Shown here in pieces: positions 1 to 11,705 of a DNA stretch of 64,000 nucleotides. The notes beneath the pieces are model-generated. The model was not told where the DNA came from, did no database searches, and saw only the letters and a program-made list of their open reading frames with translations. This DNA comes from Fasciola hepatica (lineage: Eukaryota; Platyhelminthes; Trematoda; Plagiorchiida; Fasciolidae). Positions within the stretch are counted from its first letter, which is position 1. Each line of letters starts with the position of its first letter. The stretch spans positions 3,856,501-3,920,500 of the forward strand of contig CANUEZ040000165.1 in the NCBI GenBank assembly GCA_948099385.1. Direction: 5' to 3'. A program made the translations under genes and the position numbers.

Positions 1-1194
1 GGTCGAGCCTGTTTGATATTTGAAATTTCTTCAAGCACTTGTGTACATTCACATATGGTTTTCACACATGTGGATACAGAACAACTACTCAGTCAACGAA
101 GTAATGAACTGCATAGGATTTGTCTGTATATAAATTGAGATTTATATCCACTCTGAGAACTAATCTCTCCTTGCTTATTGCATAACTGTGAGTAGGGTAA
201 GATAAATTCACCACTCGGTCACAGATCTTCACTGGGCTATCCCACTCAGTCAGCTAAAGTAATAATGAGATTGAATTATATGAACAGCAAGCGCTACACA
301 AATGAATGAGGGCAAAGATGTTCACCATCGAATATGATGATATTATGTCAAGATTCAAATGTGAGAAAACTCCGATCGAGTGATAAGACATACAGTAGGG
401 AATGGTCAGTTGTCGTGACCAGTGCAATTCTTGTATTCGAATGGTTTAGCTGACAGCCCAACAAGGTCGTCATCTTGATTGTCACTATTCACACTATTGG
501 AATATATGCTTTTAGATGGATTTCCCTTCTGCTAGAAGAAAACCAAAACTGCCTGATTTATTATATGGTTAATGGTTGTTGAAACTAAATGGAACTGGTA
601 CGATCCAATCCTAATACGCGAGAATCCTTTTTCCCATGCACACCCATAATTTCATTTCGTCTGCTAATACGGAACAGCACAGATTCCAAACACAAGTTCG
701 AGTATTTGTGAAAAGTGTGAAGCTAGTGACATCATATAAATTATGCTATGAAGCCAGATGATACGCCCCAGTCAAACTGAAATATTTACGTAATTATGTA
801 TTGTAAACTAGTACGGAGTCCTGTGTTGAGTGTGTCCAATATGATTCCTCGCAACCCGTCGGATGACCACAAGTAACCGTCCACAGGATTTCAAAAGCAT
901 TCTCGAATGACCTTGTATTCCGACAATTTTTTTTCATTGAAATAGTGAGTTATATTCGGTTGAACTGCCATCTGAGTGGCAAAAATGTGCAGGTTTTCGG
1001 ACTTTGGTTTATCAATATTATCAAGTCTCATCCCCAAAAAGAATAGAATGTATTTTAGTGTACTTCTGGGTACAAATACTAACAAGTTACAACAACGCAA
1101 ACATATACAGAGATAAATACAAACGTGAAATGTTACACACAACAAAAACATGGTATCACCAAATTCTGCAATCTATCCCAGATGTAAATAGGAC
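1..1194. other. No gene recognised, AT-rich
   Basis: AT-rich sequence without a convincing coding frame, tRNA-like box or tandem repeat. The short open frames between about 890 and 1200 overlap on both strands and match nothing I know. The tract ends where the family 1 LINE becomes readable. Confidence 0.5.
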
Positions 1195-2200
1195 TTTCGT
1201 TTCCTGACTGCTCATCCACCTTTGATTCGGTTTCGTGGTCTCTCCTTCCCCGTAAACTCACAAATTTCGGCTGTCCCACATCTTCATGAGCATGGTTGAC
1301 AGATTATTCTACCACCAGCACTAGGTGAACACGGGTGGGTCTAAAAACCTCCACACCTCTACTGAACAATTCGGAGGACTTCAAAGAAACTGTCTCTCTT
1401 CCTATTTCATTCCAACCTGCATTGGTGAATTACATACCAGTTCGCCGGAAGATTTATTTACTTACGTCACTGATGTGGTAGTGATACAATCTATTTCTGG
1501 AACCCAGGTCTTAAACAATTCTTCGAGTAACCTGTCCCATTTTTATGTCTTCTCTCTTCGGTCCTGTTAAACTTGAAATTTGTCCGAGAAAGATTTCAAT
1601 GCACATTCATCCCTTCTCAATCGGCCTAGCTTTATGACCAACATGTCATTTCTCTACAATCATCAGCTAGACCTGGTTCTGTCAAATGTGTAAGAATTGC
1701 CATGGGCGCAAATCTGAAGTGGTCGTGTCACATTCCAAGCAGTGTGAAGAAATGTAGCACACTACCGCACTAAATATGGAAGCTTAAACATTTCACTGGT
1801 ATACAGAACATTGTTTCCTCTTTGTCTGTGCATGTATTTCATATTCTCCTGAACTTTTCCTCAATTGCTTCGTCTTTTCTACTGAAGAAAATTGGAAGAA
1901 TCCTTCGTTGAGTTCTGTCTACTATGAGTCGGATATCTTTCATAAACTTAACTGAACTAGTCGCTAAGTTGGGCGAACTACACGTGGCCGGTTTTGGAAC
2001 ATTCGTTCGAAAACTTTCAGCAGAATCCTCTCAACCGACACACAGTGAACTATATTAATGTAACTCTCTCGCCTCCACCGTTCCTTTCTGGGGGTCCTCC
2101 TCTGCTGACATCAACGTCTACAGAAATTCTACTGCCCTTTATCTGGTCGGAATCCCCACAAATCGGGTGTAAGTATCAACCAAGTTCCGTAATAATTTGA
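1195..2200 (+). mobile_element. Decayed CR1/Jockey-type LINE, 3' half of RT (family 1)
   Basis: This is a 5'-truncated non-LTR retrotransposon. Translated with frame changes it shows the ordered landmarks of a LINE reverse transcriptase. FPDCSSTFDSV near 1196-1230 corresponds to the LDYSSAFD block. GGLQRNCLSSYF near 1373-1408 corresponds to GVPQGxxLSPxLF. YVTD at 1463-1474 stands where the catalytic YADD should be. LGVTFTSDLKWS-like sequence follows near 1700. The C-terminal signature NVYRNSTALYLVGIP lies at about 2116-2160 and closely resembles NIYENSTVTYLVRIL of the minus-strand LINE at 59.1 kb, so the two are one family. The YADD-to-YVTD change, frameshifts and stops show it is inactive. 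The upstream border is approximate. Family assignment to CR1/Jockey-type is from motif order only. Confidence 0.8.
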
Positions 2201-3412
2201 CAAGTTTTCGTTCACTTTTTTTCATTTCTTCAATCCGATGAGGTGCTAAGTGAACATTTTTGGCTGAAATGCAGACATTTGTATTCGCGAACGGCTGATC
2301 GAATACAAAACACAAATACTCGTCAAATTTTAACTGGCTGCATGAGACCGCGGAGGTTCACCCGGGACATCTGAAATGGTGAACCAAACACTGACAAGAG
2401 TTATTGATCCACATGCACATTTTTTTTCAGGAGGGAGTTTATCATGGCGAAACAACACTGGGTTGAAAATATCAGTGATCAAGTTGAGATAAATGTTCGC
2501 CTTTGTGTTGATATAGATTACAAATCAGTTATCACATATGGCTCGAATACGCGTTCTAATTAATAGACACAAAATAATAAATAATAAATTTTCGACCACA
2601 TTATCTTGTTGTTTGCATGTGCTCATATGGTGTATATGTTTTCAGTCCAGAGCGGCACGTGGTTATTCTCATTCACGTCTCGTAATGAACAGCAGAGTCA
2701 AATGTAACTGTTTGGCAGCTCATTATGAACATCGGTTCAAAAGCAGAATTTTCTGGTGTGCCAGTGATATGCAAATAATATGTAAGGATCGGACGATTTG
2801 TCTAGACAAATTGCCATGCCGATTTCTAGTATTTCTTCATCCGTATGGCATTTATTTGAACAGGATTATCTACATCTGTTGGGGATTATTGATTCAGCGA
2901 AAAAGCATAGACAAACTGAACTATGCTTGAGATAGTAAATTGCCTGTCGGAAAAGATCATTTGTTCAAGTATGTGTAACAAACAATAGGAGTTTCAAGTA
3001 CTTGGGGTGGAACACATATGCCATGGAGGTGTAAACTATCCATGTGAGGTTTTCCAGTTGAAAAGTGAAATGCACCTCATGGGAAGAAATAAGGATTGAA
3101 ATGTCAGAAATATGACTGTGCGGAAACGAAGAGATTAGTGTACAGATCAGTAAGGCTTGACCATTTGGATATCAAAACACTAAGACAGAACATGGCGGGA
3201 CATTTAAAAATCGTCGTACTTTTAACCCGTTTTCCATCATCGGGATTACTTGACAAGTAATCTACATTGCAGCAACAACTTTGTGTGTTTTCAACCTTGG
3301 CTGACGAAACAACCATGGTCAAGTCAAGGAATGACAATATACTCTGGCAAATTTTATCGAGAAACAAGTAAGAAACAGAATACAGTGATTCCAGGCTGAA
3401 ACTTTTGTAGTA
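2201..3412. other. No gene recognised between two LINEs
   Basis: A 130-codon plus-strand frame at 2538-2930 is present, but it is no longer than expected by chance in 64 kb of this composition and has no recognisable motif. Nothing else is supported. The stretch just before 3413 may hold the eroded 5' region of the next LINE. Confidence 0.45.
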
Positions 3413-6020
3413 TTGGAGAATCCCTGTGCCCGATGGAAAGTGGCTCTTCGGCGACAAGAAATAACAAATATGTGCAAACCCATTATTCCCATTTCAGTTA
3501 TGCTCTCACGCAGTGGAAACTTCGGTGACCTGAAAGAACTTGTGCTACTTCGGGGATATGAGCAACTTGGAGTCATACCTTTACAAGAAACTTGGTCTAA
3601 TGACAATAATGATGACGAAATTATCCACCTCGGTGGTTTTACTTGCTACCGGGCCGATCGACCTTCGCCTCGTAATAAACGCGAAGAAGAGGTTATTGCT
3701 TACCTCAATGGCAGTTGGTGTGTGTCTGTACAAGTGCTACTCATGCACTCAGATTCTTACATAGCAGCTTCCATGATACCTTGCAAACCGAAACATTTGA
3801 GTACATATGGCTTCATGGTGATTGCGAATGCTTATATTTCCCCCAAATCACCGATCAGTGCTTTGGGGAATTTCTCTGGAATTTTACCTTTTAAACTTTT
3901 GAGCTACGTTGGTAGTTCTCTGTGCTTTGCAGTGATGTCAGTCATTCTAATCGAGAATACTTGACACCATTGAGTTTGAAAAACGTTGTGAAATCCCCAC
4001 CAGGATTGTTGCTCACTTTAATCTGTTTCACAAACATTCCCAATGTGAGCCGGAACACACTTAGATCTTCTCTGAGGACGTAGAGTCAGGCCACAATATT
4101 GTTCTCTCAAGTAAAATATACGGTTCGAGTAACCTCAGAAATTTCAACTCCTGTCGTGACTTGAAACGCAAAATTCGTCAGTGTGATTCAGAAAACTCAC
4201 AAAGATTCCGAGCTACGATCGAGCGGACTAACCTCGACATTTTCAACCACCAAGACACCACTGTTTTTTAAGCATCTTACCAGTCACTTCAATTCTTGCC
4301 GTGATGTGTGTTGTCCGTCGGAGACCATTTACATCCGTAGTGACTGATTCTCCCCTCCATCCTTCAAAACGTTACCCCATAGGAAAGACTGTGCCTAAAA
4401 AGTGGGAACTATCCCACAGTGAAAACCCTTTCTTCTTCATTTAAATCACAATTCCGCAGGTTTGTTGGCATATACAGCCGTGTGCTCCTAGCCAACAATA
4501 ATTGTCGAGAACCTTGGATGTCCATCAAACATTTGAGTGGTATCCCAACAAGACACTCATTCCCAAATGTTACTGTCGAAGATCTGAAACACGACATCAA
4601 CACGCAGTTGCATCCTTTGTTGTTCACTTGTACTAAAGTCTTATCTTGTCACAGCTTTACCAGCTTCATCTCTTACAACATATCCCCTCGAGCTGTTCAC
4701 AAAGAGCTGTCATAACACAGGTATTCAATCAATGCCAGTAATGCAAGAAGATTTCTGACTGTTGGAGATCAGCTGCCATCACACCAGTGCCGAAGAAAAG
4801 AACGGCAAAATTCTGTCCAACTACCTGCACCTCCATCGCATCGAAGGGTTTATTAATTTATCACTCCAAGAACTCTTCAGTGATTTGACAATATGAGACA
4901 TAAACCAGTTCACCTATGGCCTTTCCTGCTCCTACTAGGGTGATACTGCTTCCTTGACTCATAATGTCTTGTAGTCGCTGGACAGGAAAATAAAAGGTGT
5001 GCGTACATGCTTCCTAGATTACAATGATGCATTCACCAGTGTTGACGGACGGAATCGTCTCGACATAATCTCAAATAATGGACTACACCTCTCACTCAGG
5101 GGACTTTTGTCTGATTATTTTTTCAGTCCGTATTGATTTACAAGACACGAGGACATAACCTCTTCAATCTTTGTTTCAAACCAAGGTGTACTACAGGGCG
5201 CAGTCCTCTTCCCTTTCCTATTCTTCACCTACACGTCCTCTTCCTCTGTCAGTGACTGTTCCTTCATCATAAATTATGCAGATTATGTTGCCGCTGTATT
5301 GCCCTATCCTGATGCACCAGCTACGCATGAGATCCAATCTGGTCTCTTAGGGATTGGTCATTAGTCCAAAGCCTATATACCAACCTCAGATCCCCTTCAA
5401 TAGTCGGATATTATCTTTTCTCTTCTTAAAGACTCTGAGAATGGGAAATTTCTGGAACCTTGTCTAGACCTAACTGTAGCAAACGTCTCTGTTCGTCGTC
5501 AACTATCGGTCAAATACCTTGGGATCACGACCATCCATATCCTTTGTTCAACTGAACATGTTGCCTGCGTTTTCATAAAAGTGAGAAAACTAACCCACTA
5601 TGTCTTGTGTCTGAAAGCAATGTCTAAACTGCTTTACATAATTCAGTTTTCTGTCCTTGTATCCCTTTTACTTCACTGGTTGTATTCTTCTCCCGTCCTC
5701 TTCCCTGACCTGCTTGCCAACGATTCCACCACAATAAAATGATCTTTCTAGCAATTATCCTATGCATATGGTTTACCTCGCAAAGATCTCACAGACTCCA
5801 TAGTACCTTACATTACAAAACATGCGCATGATTTGCCGAGTGAATTCTGAATGGCTCACCTCGCCCGCTTCACAGAGACCTCAGCATGTGTGATTCCTCC
5901 TCTTCTGCCTAACTTGGTTCGTAACTCATCCAAGTGTTTGTATGAGTCTTCCCTTCTTCTGAAAGACGAGAGACACATATGTATTTCAGAATCTACTCTT
6001 TGTGTACAATAAAGGCAGAG
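3413..6020 (+). mobile_element. Near full-length, inactive CR1-like LINE (endonuclease + RT, family 2)
   Basis: This is an autonomous-type non-LTR retrotransposon with endonuclease then RT, broken by many frameshifts and stops. The open frame at 3413-3964 (183 codons) holds the APE-type endonuclease start: LQETWSNDN matches the ETWL block and CYRADRPSPRNKREEEVIAY matches the R.DR..GGGV..Y block. The frame at 4419-4715 carries the inter-domain W.sI..LsG..tRhSFP segment. ITPVPKK-like sequence follows near 4780. RT blocks then appear in order: TCFLDYNDAFTSVD near 5010-5050, GVLQGAVLFPFLFF at 5185-5226, YADYVAA from 5275 (YADD changed to YADY), and KYLGITTIHILCSTEHVA near 5512. The C-terminal domain can be followed to about 5990. 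Its blocks differ from those of the elements at 1.2 and 59 kb, so it is a separate family. The 3' border is approximate. Confidence 0.88.
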
Positions 6021-7436
6021 ACTGTGATTCGGACTACGTTAGCTGAGCACATTGGTGTGCTCGCCCATGGAACATAAAATCCCAAGACCAAGTGTTGAGG
6101 AAGTCAAGTGTGACGTAAAAGATAATCGAAGGTTCTCTGTACTGCTTGTGTGTTATAACGTTTGGTACACACAAGCCTTCCAATCATTAAAATGACTTGA
6201 TTCATCCTAGGTTCTCCCTCCATTCCAACGAAGACACACCAAAATGCTCAACCGCAGTCCCACTCACAAGGGCCATTATCGGGAGTTTCCCTTTTCTATC
6301 TGAAAGAAGCAATGATTGCAAATGTACAATCGTGCATCTGGCAGACACAAACAAAATGATTTGACTTCTAGTTCAGAATTTCCCGGAACACAGTAGTTAC
6401 ATTTTCGGTAGTCCTGAATTTGTTATGTATTATGCAAAACAGAGCCCTCATCTCGATTCAAATTCGCATAAATAATCTTCTAACTGTACAGTTTAGGAGC
6501 TACTTGTACAGCTATGCAATTATGACTATTCTCGTACAAGATATAGCTGAACACATCAACAAGAATCACGGGTTATTGTTTGCACAACTGGGCAACTGTT
6601 TCTATGTATAGTTTAATTATGCTCATGGTTTATCTGAAGGTCTTACCGATATATTCGGACATATGCTGAGTCCATCCAGATAATTCCGGTTGTCAAATGT
6701 GCTGGGATTCCAGTCACTACCTTAGCATCGTGGGTGATTTAGCAACCGAGCAACGAAACCACAAAATTGGCTTTGGAAAATAAACGGAGTTTAACCGCCG
6801 TTTGCTCACAGTACATACCAGAGGCACATAGAATGCACCAATCAACTCTCACTTTTATCGCACTACATATGTATCCCATTTCAGTCAACTGAAATTTATC
6901 AGTGAGCTACTGCAATTTGTTCCCTGTAGAGTGAACATCTTTAGACCGAATCATCGCAGATGTCTCACATGAAAATGCAATCAGTTCAGAATGGAGAAGT
7001 AGAAGAACTCTCGAATTTTATAATAATTGTCTAAGGAAGAAATATTTCTCGATATTCATAAGGCCTTTATCTCTGAACCCATTCGCAATTCAATCAAGTG
7101 CCTGTGTAAACATAACTATTGCTTACACTTAATATAGAATAAGTACAGATATCAGCGCAAATTGCGGTAAATTAAAATATCTAATGGGGTAATTTAACCC
7201 ATTTTCCTATAAACAAATGAAGCGGGTCAGATTGAATGCTATACACTGCACAAAAATTAACACACGTTTGTGAAGCTGTCCTTTAATGCTAATTAATCAC
7301 GGAGATGTTCCAAAGTTCGGGTTGTAGCTTTCCGCATGTCAAGGAGTTTGAAAATCAGTAATGCACCTTGAACAGCAGATTTCTAAACTGAACAAGAGCA
7401 TCGTCTCATGACCACAGTCTCCACGACGAACTAAAC
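6021..7436. other. No gene recognised
   Basis: AT-rich sequence following the family 2 LINE. Open frames are short and overlap on both strands. I see no splice-bounded exon, tRNA-like box or tandem array. Confidence 0.45.
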
Positions 7437-7660
7437 AGGTGTTCGATGGGTTTAGAGCACGTGATTACCACCTCGGAGGTCCAAGATTCGAATCCCAGCT
7501 ATTGTTGGGTACTTTGGTGATAGACAGTAATTCACTATCGTCCGGATCATTATCACATTCTGACCTATTTGGACCTTGTGTGATTCTCCACTCCGGTTCT
7601 CGGGGTCTGGTTGCCGGTTATTCCTAATAATGTAGCTGGCCTTTCTGGTTATGAAGTGCA
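7437..7660 (+). mobile_element. tRNA-like SINE (head at 7437-7500)
   Basis: The start contains a degenerate internal Pol III promoter. An A-box-like GGTTTAGAGCACG lies near 7449 and a B box, GATTCGAATCC, near 7486-7496, with the spacing found in tRNA heads. The downstream 160 bases are unlike the ribozyme-bearing SINEs elsewhere in the window, so this is a different family. Only one copy was found, so the 3' limit is a guess. It could also be a plain tRNA pseudogene. Confidence 0.5.
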
Positions 7661-8236
7661 TACCTCGTTGATTTCAATCATGCAAAATCATGTAATATAA
7701 GAGGAATGAAGTATTCCAGAGTGTACAACGTTCGCAGTGTCATCTACTAAGGCTATCACCGAACCATCTGACAGAGCAGCGCACTGTTTGGTCCTATAGT
7801 CTGAACCCAAAATAATATTCGATGTTAATGCAATATTCCTCTGTTTCCATCGAAGCAATCATCATGTTCACGGACTGTACGTAGATTGTTTCATATGAGT
7901 ATTGGTTAAGAATTTTAGTCTCGAAGCGTAACACGCCTTGCTTTCTGCGGATATACCGTGGTGCCTTCTGATAATTCTAAGCAGATTAGTGCACCCGGAA
8001 TCTGCATCAAATGTCTGAGGAATTGCTTGTTCATATGCATTTTGTTTGAAGGCCGGTCAGCATAAATGATGCTGACCTACCAAATCAATACAGCTGTAAA
8101 AGCCAATAGCTGTCTTCAATAACCCCATGTATATCGCAGTGAATCACTAATCTTCCCCTTGTCACGGTCGATCGTCAAACGGGACGATCAGTTTCGTTAA
8201 CCAATTTGTTATCGTTATTCATCCTGTTCGCCACAG

Positions 8237-8507
8237 TATTTACGTCGCTGTCTCATGTTTATTCTAGGCTGCGTTCGTGGAGTGCGCCAGTGGAGCGGTG
8301 CGATTCACATGACATTTGGTCACCATATCCAAACAATAAATCGACCCATAGTCTGCGTGTTGGATGGGTATTGGGATCAATCGTTTTTAGTTTATTCTCG
8401 ATGCGGATGCAATCTGGATTACCAGAACGGTATTTGGTACTAAATACATTGCATCTTACGAAGCACACGGTAAATCGGTGTAAGAATTCCCGAATTGAAG
8501 ACAACAG
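8237..8507 (+). CDS. Exon-like open frame with good splice sites, function unknown
   Basis: The frame is open for 271 bases. It is preceded by a pyrimidine-rich tract ending CCACAG at 8231-8236, a good acceptor, and followed by CAG|GTAGTG at 8505-8513, a plausible donor. The region is less AT-rich than its flanks. Read in that phase it gives about 90 residues with a hydrophobic stretch (LRVGWVLGSIVFSLFSM) and a preceding CDSHDIWSPYPNNKST segment. The last faintly recalls the extracellular loop of lipid phosphate phosphatases, but I would not rely on that. Other frames, including the minus strand, are also open over part of the tract, which weakens the case. No partner exon with a PAP2 catalytic motif was seen downstream. 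Confidence 0.25.
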
Positions 8508-11500
8508 GTAGTGAATCACATGAACAAAGCAATGTATTTGATGTTGCAAAGCTCAATACTGTTGCAAATGAAAGAAAAAACGTTAACTGCTAGGAGGCAG
8601 TTGATTTTTATTTTTGTAGGCAAGAAAATGGTCACTTGGCAAATTTACAGAGTGCACTGATTAGCACTGTTTGAACAGACATATTTTCCAATCGTTCATG
8701 TGATTGAAAATATGAAACGAGTTTGTATTTTCACGTTTATTGCTTTATCCACTGAATCATTGCATATTTAAAAAAATACTTCAAAGTGGAGGAAAGCACA
8801 AAATAGAGTGCCTAATGAAATTCAAATGACCGTGGTTTGTTCACATTTGTAATTCGCACCATGATTTTACTGCACAAGACACTGTGAATTAATTTTTGCA
8901 GAGCTTTTCGCAGATGATTGGAAAAAACGTTTAAAGGCACTACCCCACCCACCACTGCGGGCCGTGTGTCAGTATAAAAGCACACATATAACTGCTTTTT
9001 AATTTGGACCCGCGCAGTTCCGGATAGTGTGAAGGTGCATTACGCACAAATATGAGGGTACAATTTCCTCAGTTGAATTTGAGCCTATATGCTACTGAAT
9101 TGAAGTCAATGAATAGTGTCATTCTGAGCCATAATCAAGGAACAATACCGATTGTTTCATTGTCAAAAGACGGTGTTTCGTGAAACAGTTTCTCATCGGG
9201 GGATGAGCAAAATGGACTGTACTTTTCGAAAGTTTTGGCATGTGTAATTGTCTCCTCTCCGTTTATCTTGGTTCAGATGATTGCACAAGTTTCAGAGACA
9301 GTTGCATAAAAGCTAGTGTTTTCTGTTTGCAGTAGTCGACATAGTACATGACAGTCAACAAAACTGACAAAAATATTGCTTTGAAGTGGATATTCACGTA
9401 GTCATTTCTCTTGTCAAGGCAAATGGGACCAAAAGATGGCATTTTGTACAGCCCGCAAAAGTAATTGATGTAAAAGGGAAATCGATTCCATAGTTTCGTT
9501 AGAAATGTAAAAAGAAACAAGCACAATCATTGTTGCCTACTGATTTTGCGATTTTTACTGGAAATGGTCGTGTCTTCTGAATATTTAAGCTAGTTTATTG
9601 GATGACCTCAAGAACATCGTATTGGATTGCACTGCGAATTTTCCCTCAGAAATGTAGGGTAATTCATGATGACGTGATACATGTTTGTTCCTTCAGTGAC
9701 TTCACTGGATTGAAGTTGTTCTTCATTGCCTTTTAAAACCGAATATGATCAGTTCCTATTCAAAATTAAAACGGATAACCATAGAAAAACGATGTGTTTG
9801 GGGAAGACGGCGGTAGCCACTTATCTGTTGTTGTAGGTGCCATGTTCGTAGGGAGCAGTGAAAAATGCAGTGGTGACTCTTCATTTATTCGTACGAATGC
9901 AGACACAAAATCCGACTGTAGTCTCGAGCAAGCGGCAAACAAGCAGGAAAGTGTTTCGGCCATGTAACTGAGTTGGGTTACACCCATGAACTGGCGAACA
10001 CCTGTCATGGACCAATCACGTTTAAAGTCTTTATCGTGGGATCGACTGATCAACTAAAAGTGTAAGGACTGAAGCGGGATTGAATGTCACTAGGTGTATG
10101 TATAGGAGAGATGTTGACCAACTGTCCACGTAGTAAGCGTGACTGTTTGAATTGGATACAATAGCAGGTACTCGGAGTATTTTGAGAACAGTCATGGAAT
10201 AGATCGCATGAAATCCGCGCTTGTCAGAAGAGTTTCCTTATGTGCAGTTTGGTGATCCGGTTTTATAAAACTGGCACTTGTATTTTGGATAGAATCGTGT
10301 ACTCGTCGCTTCAAATATCTCTTAGATTTACTGCTTCAGTTTTCAATGTTTGCCGGTTGAGTGCACTCTTTATTCTTGTCAGCAAAGTATTGTCTTTGTA
10401 TTTCATCAGGACGAAGCTAGTAAAATCCCACTACTGGTCAGGAAATGTTTCTTTCTCTATAAAACAGATCTCCTAATCGATTCATCCTTTTGGAAGTGGT
10501 GTTTATGCAAGAAACGTCAATCAAGTAAACGTCTTCTTCATGATGTCTGAGTGACATATGGGAGAATGTGCTAAACAATCACTCTCTGTCCCCATCAGAA
10601 TTGCTGATCACAAATACCAAATAGATTAGGCGATAGCACAGTTTTTTTTTCAACCTGATTTGGGTATGCAAACTTCACTTTTGATTTACTTAGCAAAAGC
10701 AAATTCCCTTACAGACTGCATGGTGATCTGACTTGTTGGCTTTTTATTGTGTTGTCCTGCGTTTATTGCAGTGAAACATGAATGAATATATAAGAAATGT
10801 GTATGACATTCAACAGCCGACGCTCCACTCTGCAAATCCCATTACCTTGCTAAAAAAATGAAACCTATACTGCTGCACCAACTCTCTGTTCTCGTGTGAT
10901 TTCTAGTGAAAAAGTTGCTAATAATGGCATTTCGAATTGAACTACACGGAATCAGGTTGGGTTTATTTGTTCCCTCAGATTTCACTTCCTCTTCAGTTGT
11001 ACGCAAGCAGATCACAGTTATTCGATCAAAACGGTAGTGTTTCAGATGATCTGCCAGCAGTAATGGTGATGCAATGGTGTACAATGAAACTATTGCAGAT
11101 CACATTGCAAAATATCACCAGGTGCCTAACTTGAAATAACACTCGTGTTTGATCCAATGATGCCGATGCCTTTAGTCGCTGCATATCAATCACACTTTTA
11201 CCACATAAAAGGCTGTTGATGCACGGACACTTCGTTAGACCACTGAACGTGAACCTAACCCCGAACAATTCACATATCGACGCTGTCTCCCTAGCCTGGA
11301 GGCTCTAGATCTTATCGTTAGAAGAACCGAAATGTCAGGTGATCAGTTGGTGTTTTTTCATTACAGTGACGCAATCCACTATGTCTAGTTAAGATCACCC
11401 TAGGTGTTTTCGGATCGCCGTATCCGCACATCTGATATGCGTTTTTTTCCTAAGAACGGGTAAAACCTCTTAGGCCTTCTTCGTAACATGAAATTTACAG

Positions 11501-11661
11501 ACTATCATTCTTTCAATGTTCTGGTTTTCGATATATCCCTCAGCAACATTCGTATAAGAATCCGGTCTGTATAAATAGAGTTCATGGTACAATCCCTAAC
11601 ATGCCTCATTTCAGGAATTAGTTTCATTCACCCTTAATAATATAGAATCACCCAACTCCTG
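8508..11661. other. No gene recognised
   Basis: Mostly AT-rich non-coding sequence. The minus-strand frame at 9766-10053 (95 codons) lies in a slightly more GC-rich patch but has no motif and no clear splice boundary. Short T- or A-runs occur, for example near 10640, without tandem structure. Confidence 0.4.
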
Positions 11662-11705
11662 TATATATATATATATAAATATATATAAATAGATATATAT
11701 ATATA
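11662..11705. repeat. Interrupted (TA)n microsatellite
   Basis: A run of TA dinucleotides with a few AA and AGA interruptions. Confidence 0.9.

Noticed and set aside
1620..1680. CTGATGA followed by GAAA on the minus strand at 1.66 kb
   Set aside because: No stem I or stem II pairing and it lies within LINE coding sequence; a chance core match, not a hammerhead.
2538..2930. 130-codon plus-strand frame
   Set aside because: No motif, biased composition, and within the length expected by chance for this window.
9766..10053. 95-codon minus-strand frame in a slightly GC-rich patch
   Set aside because: No motif and no clear splice boundary.
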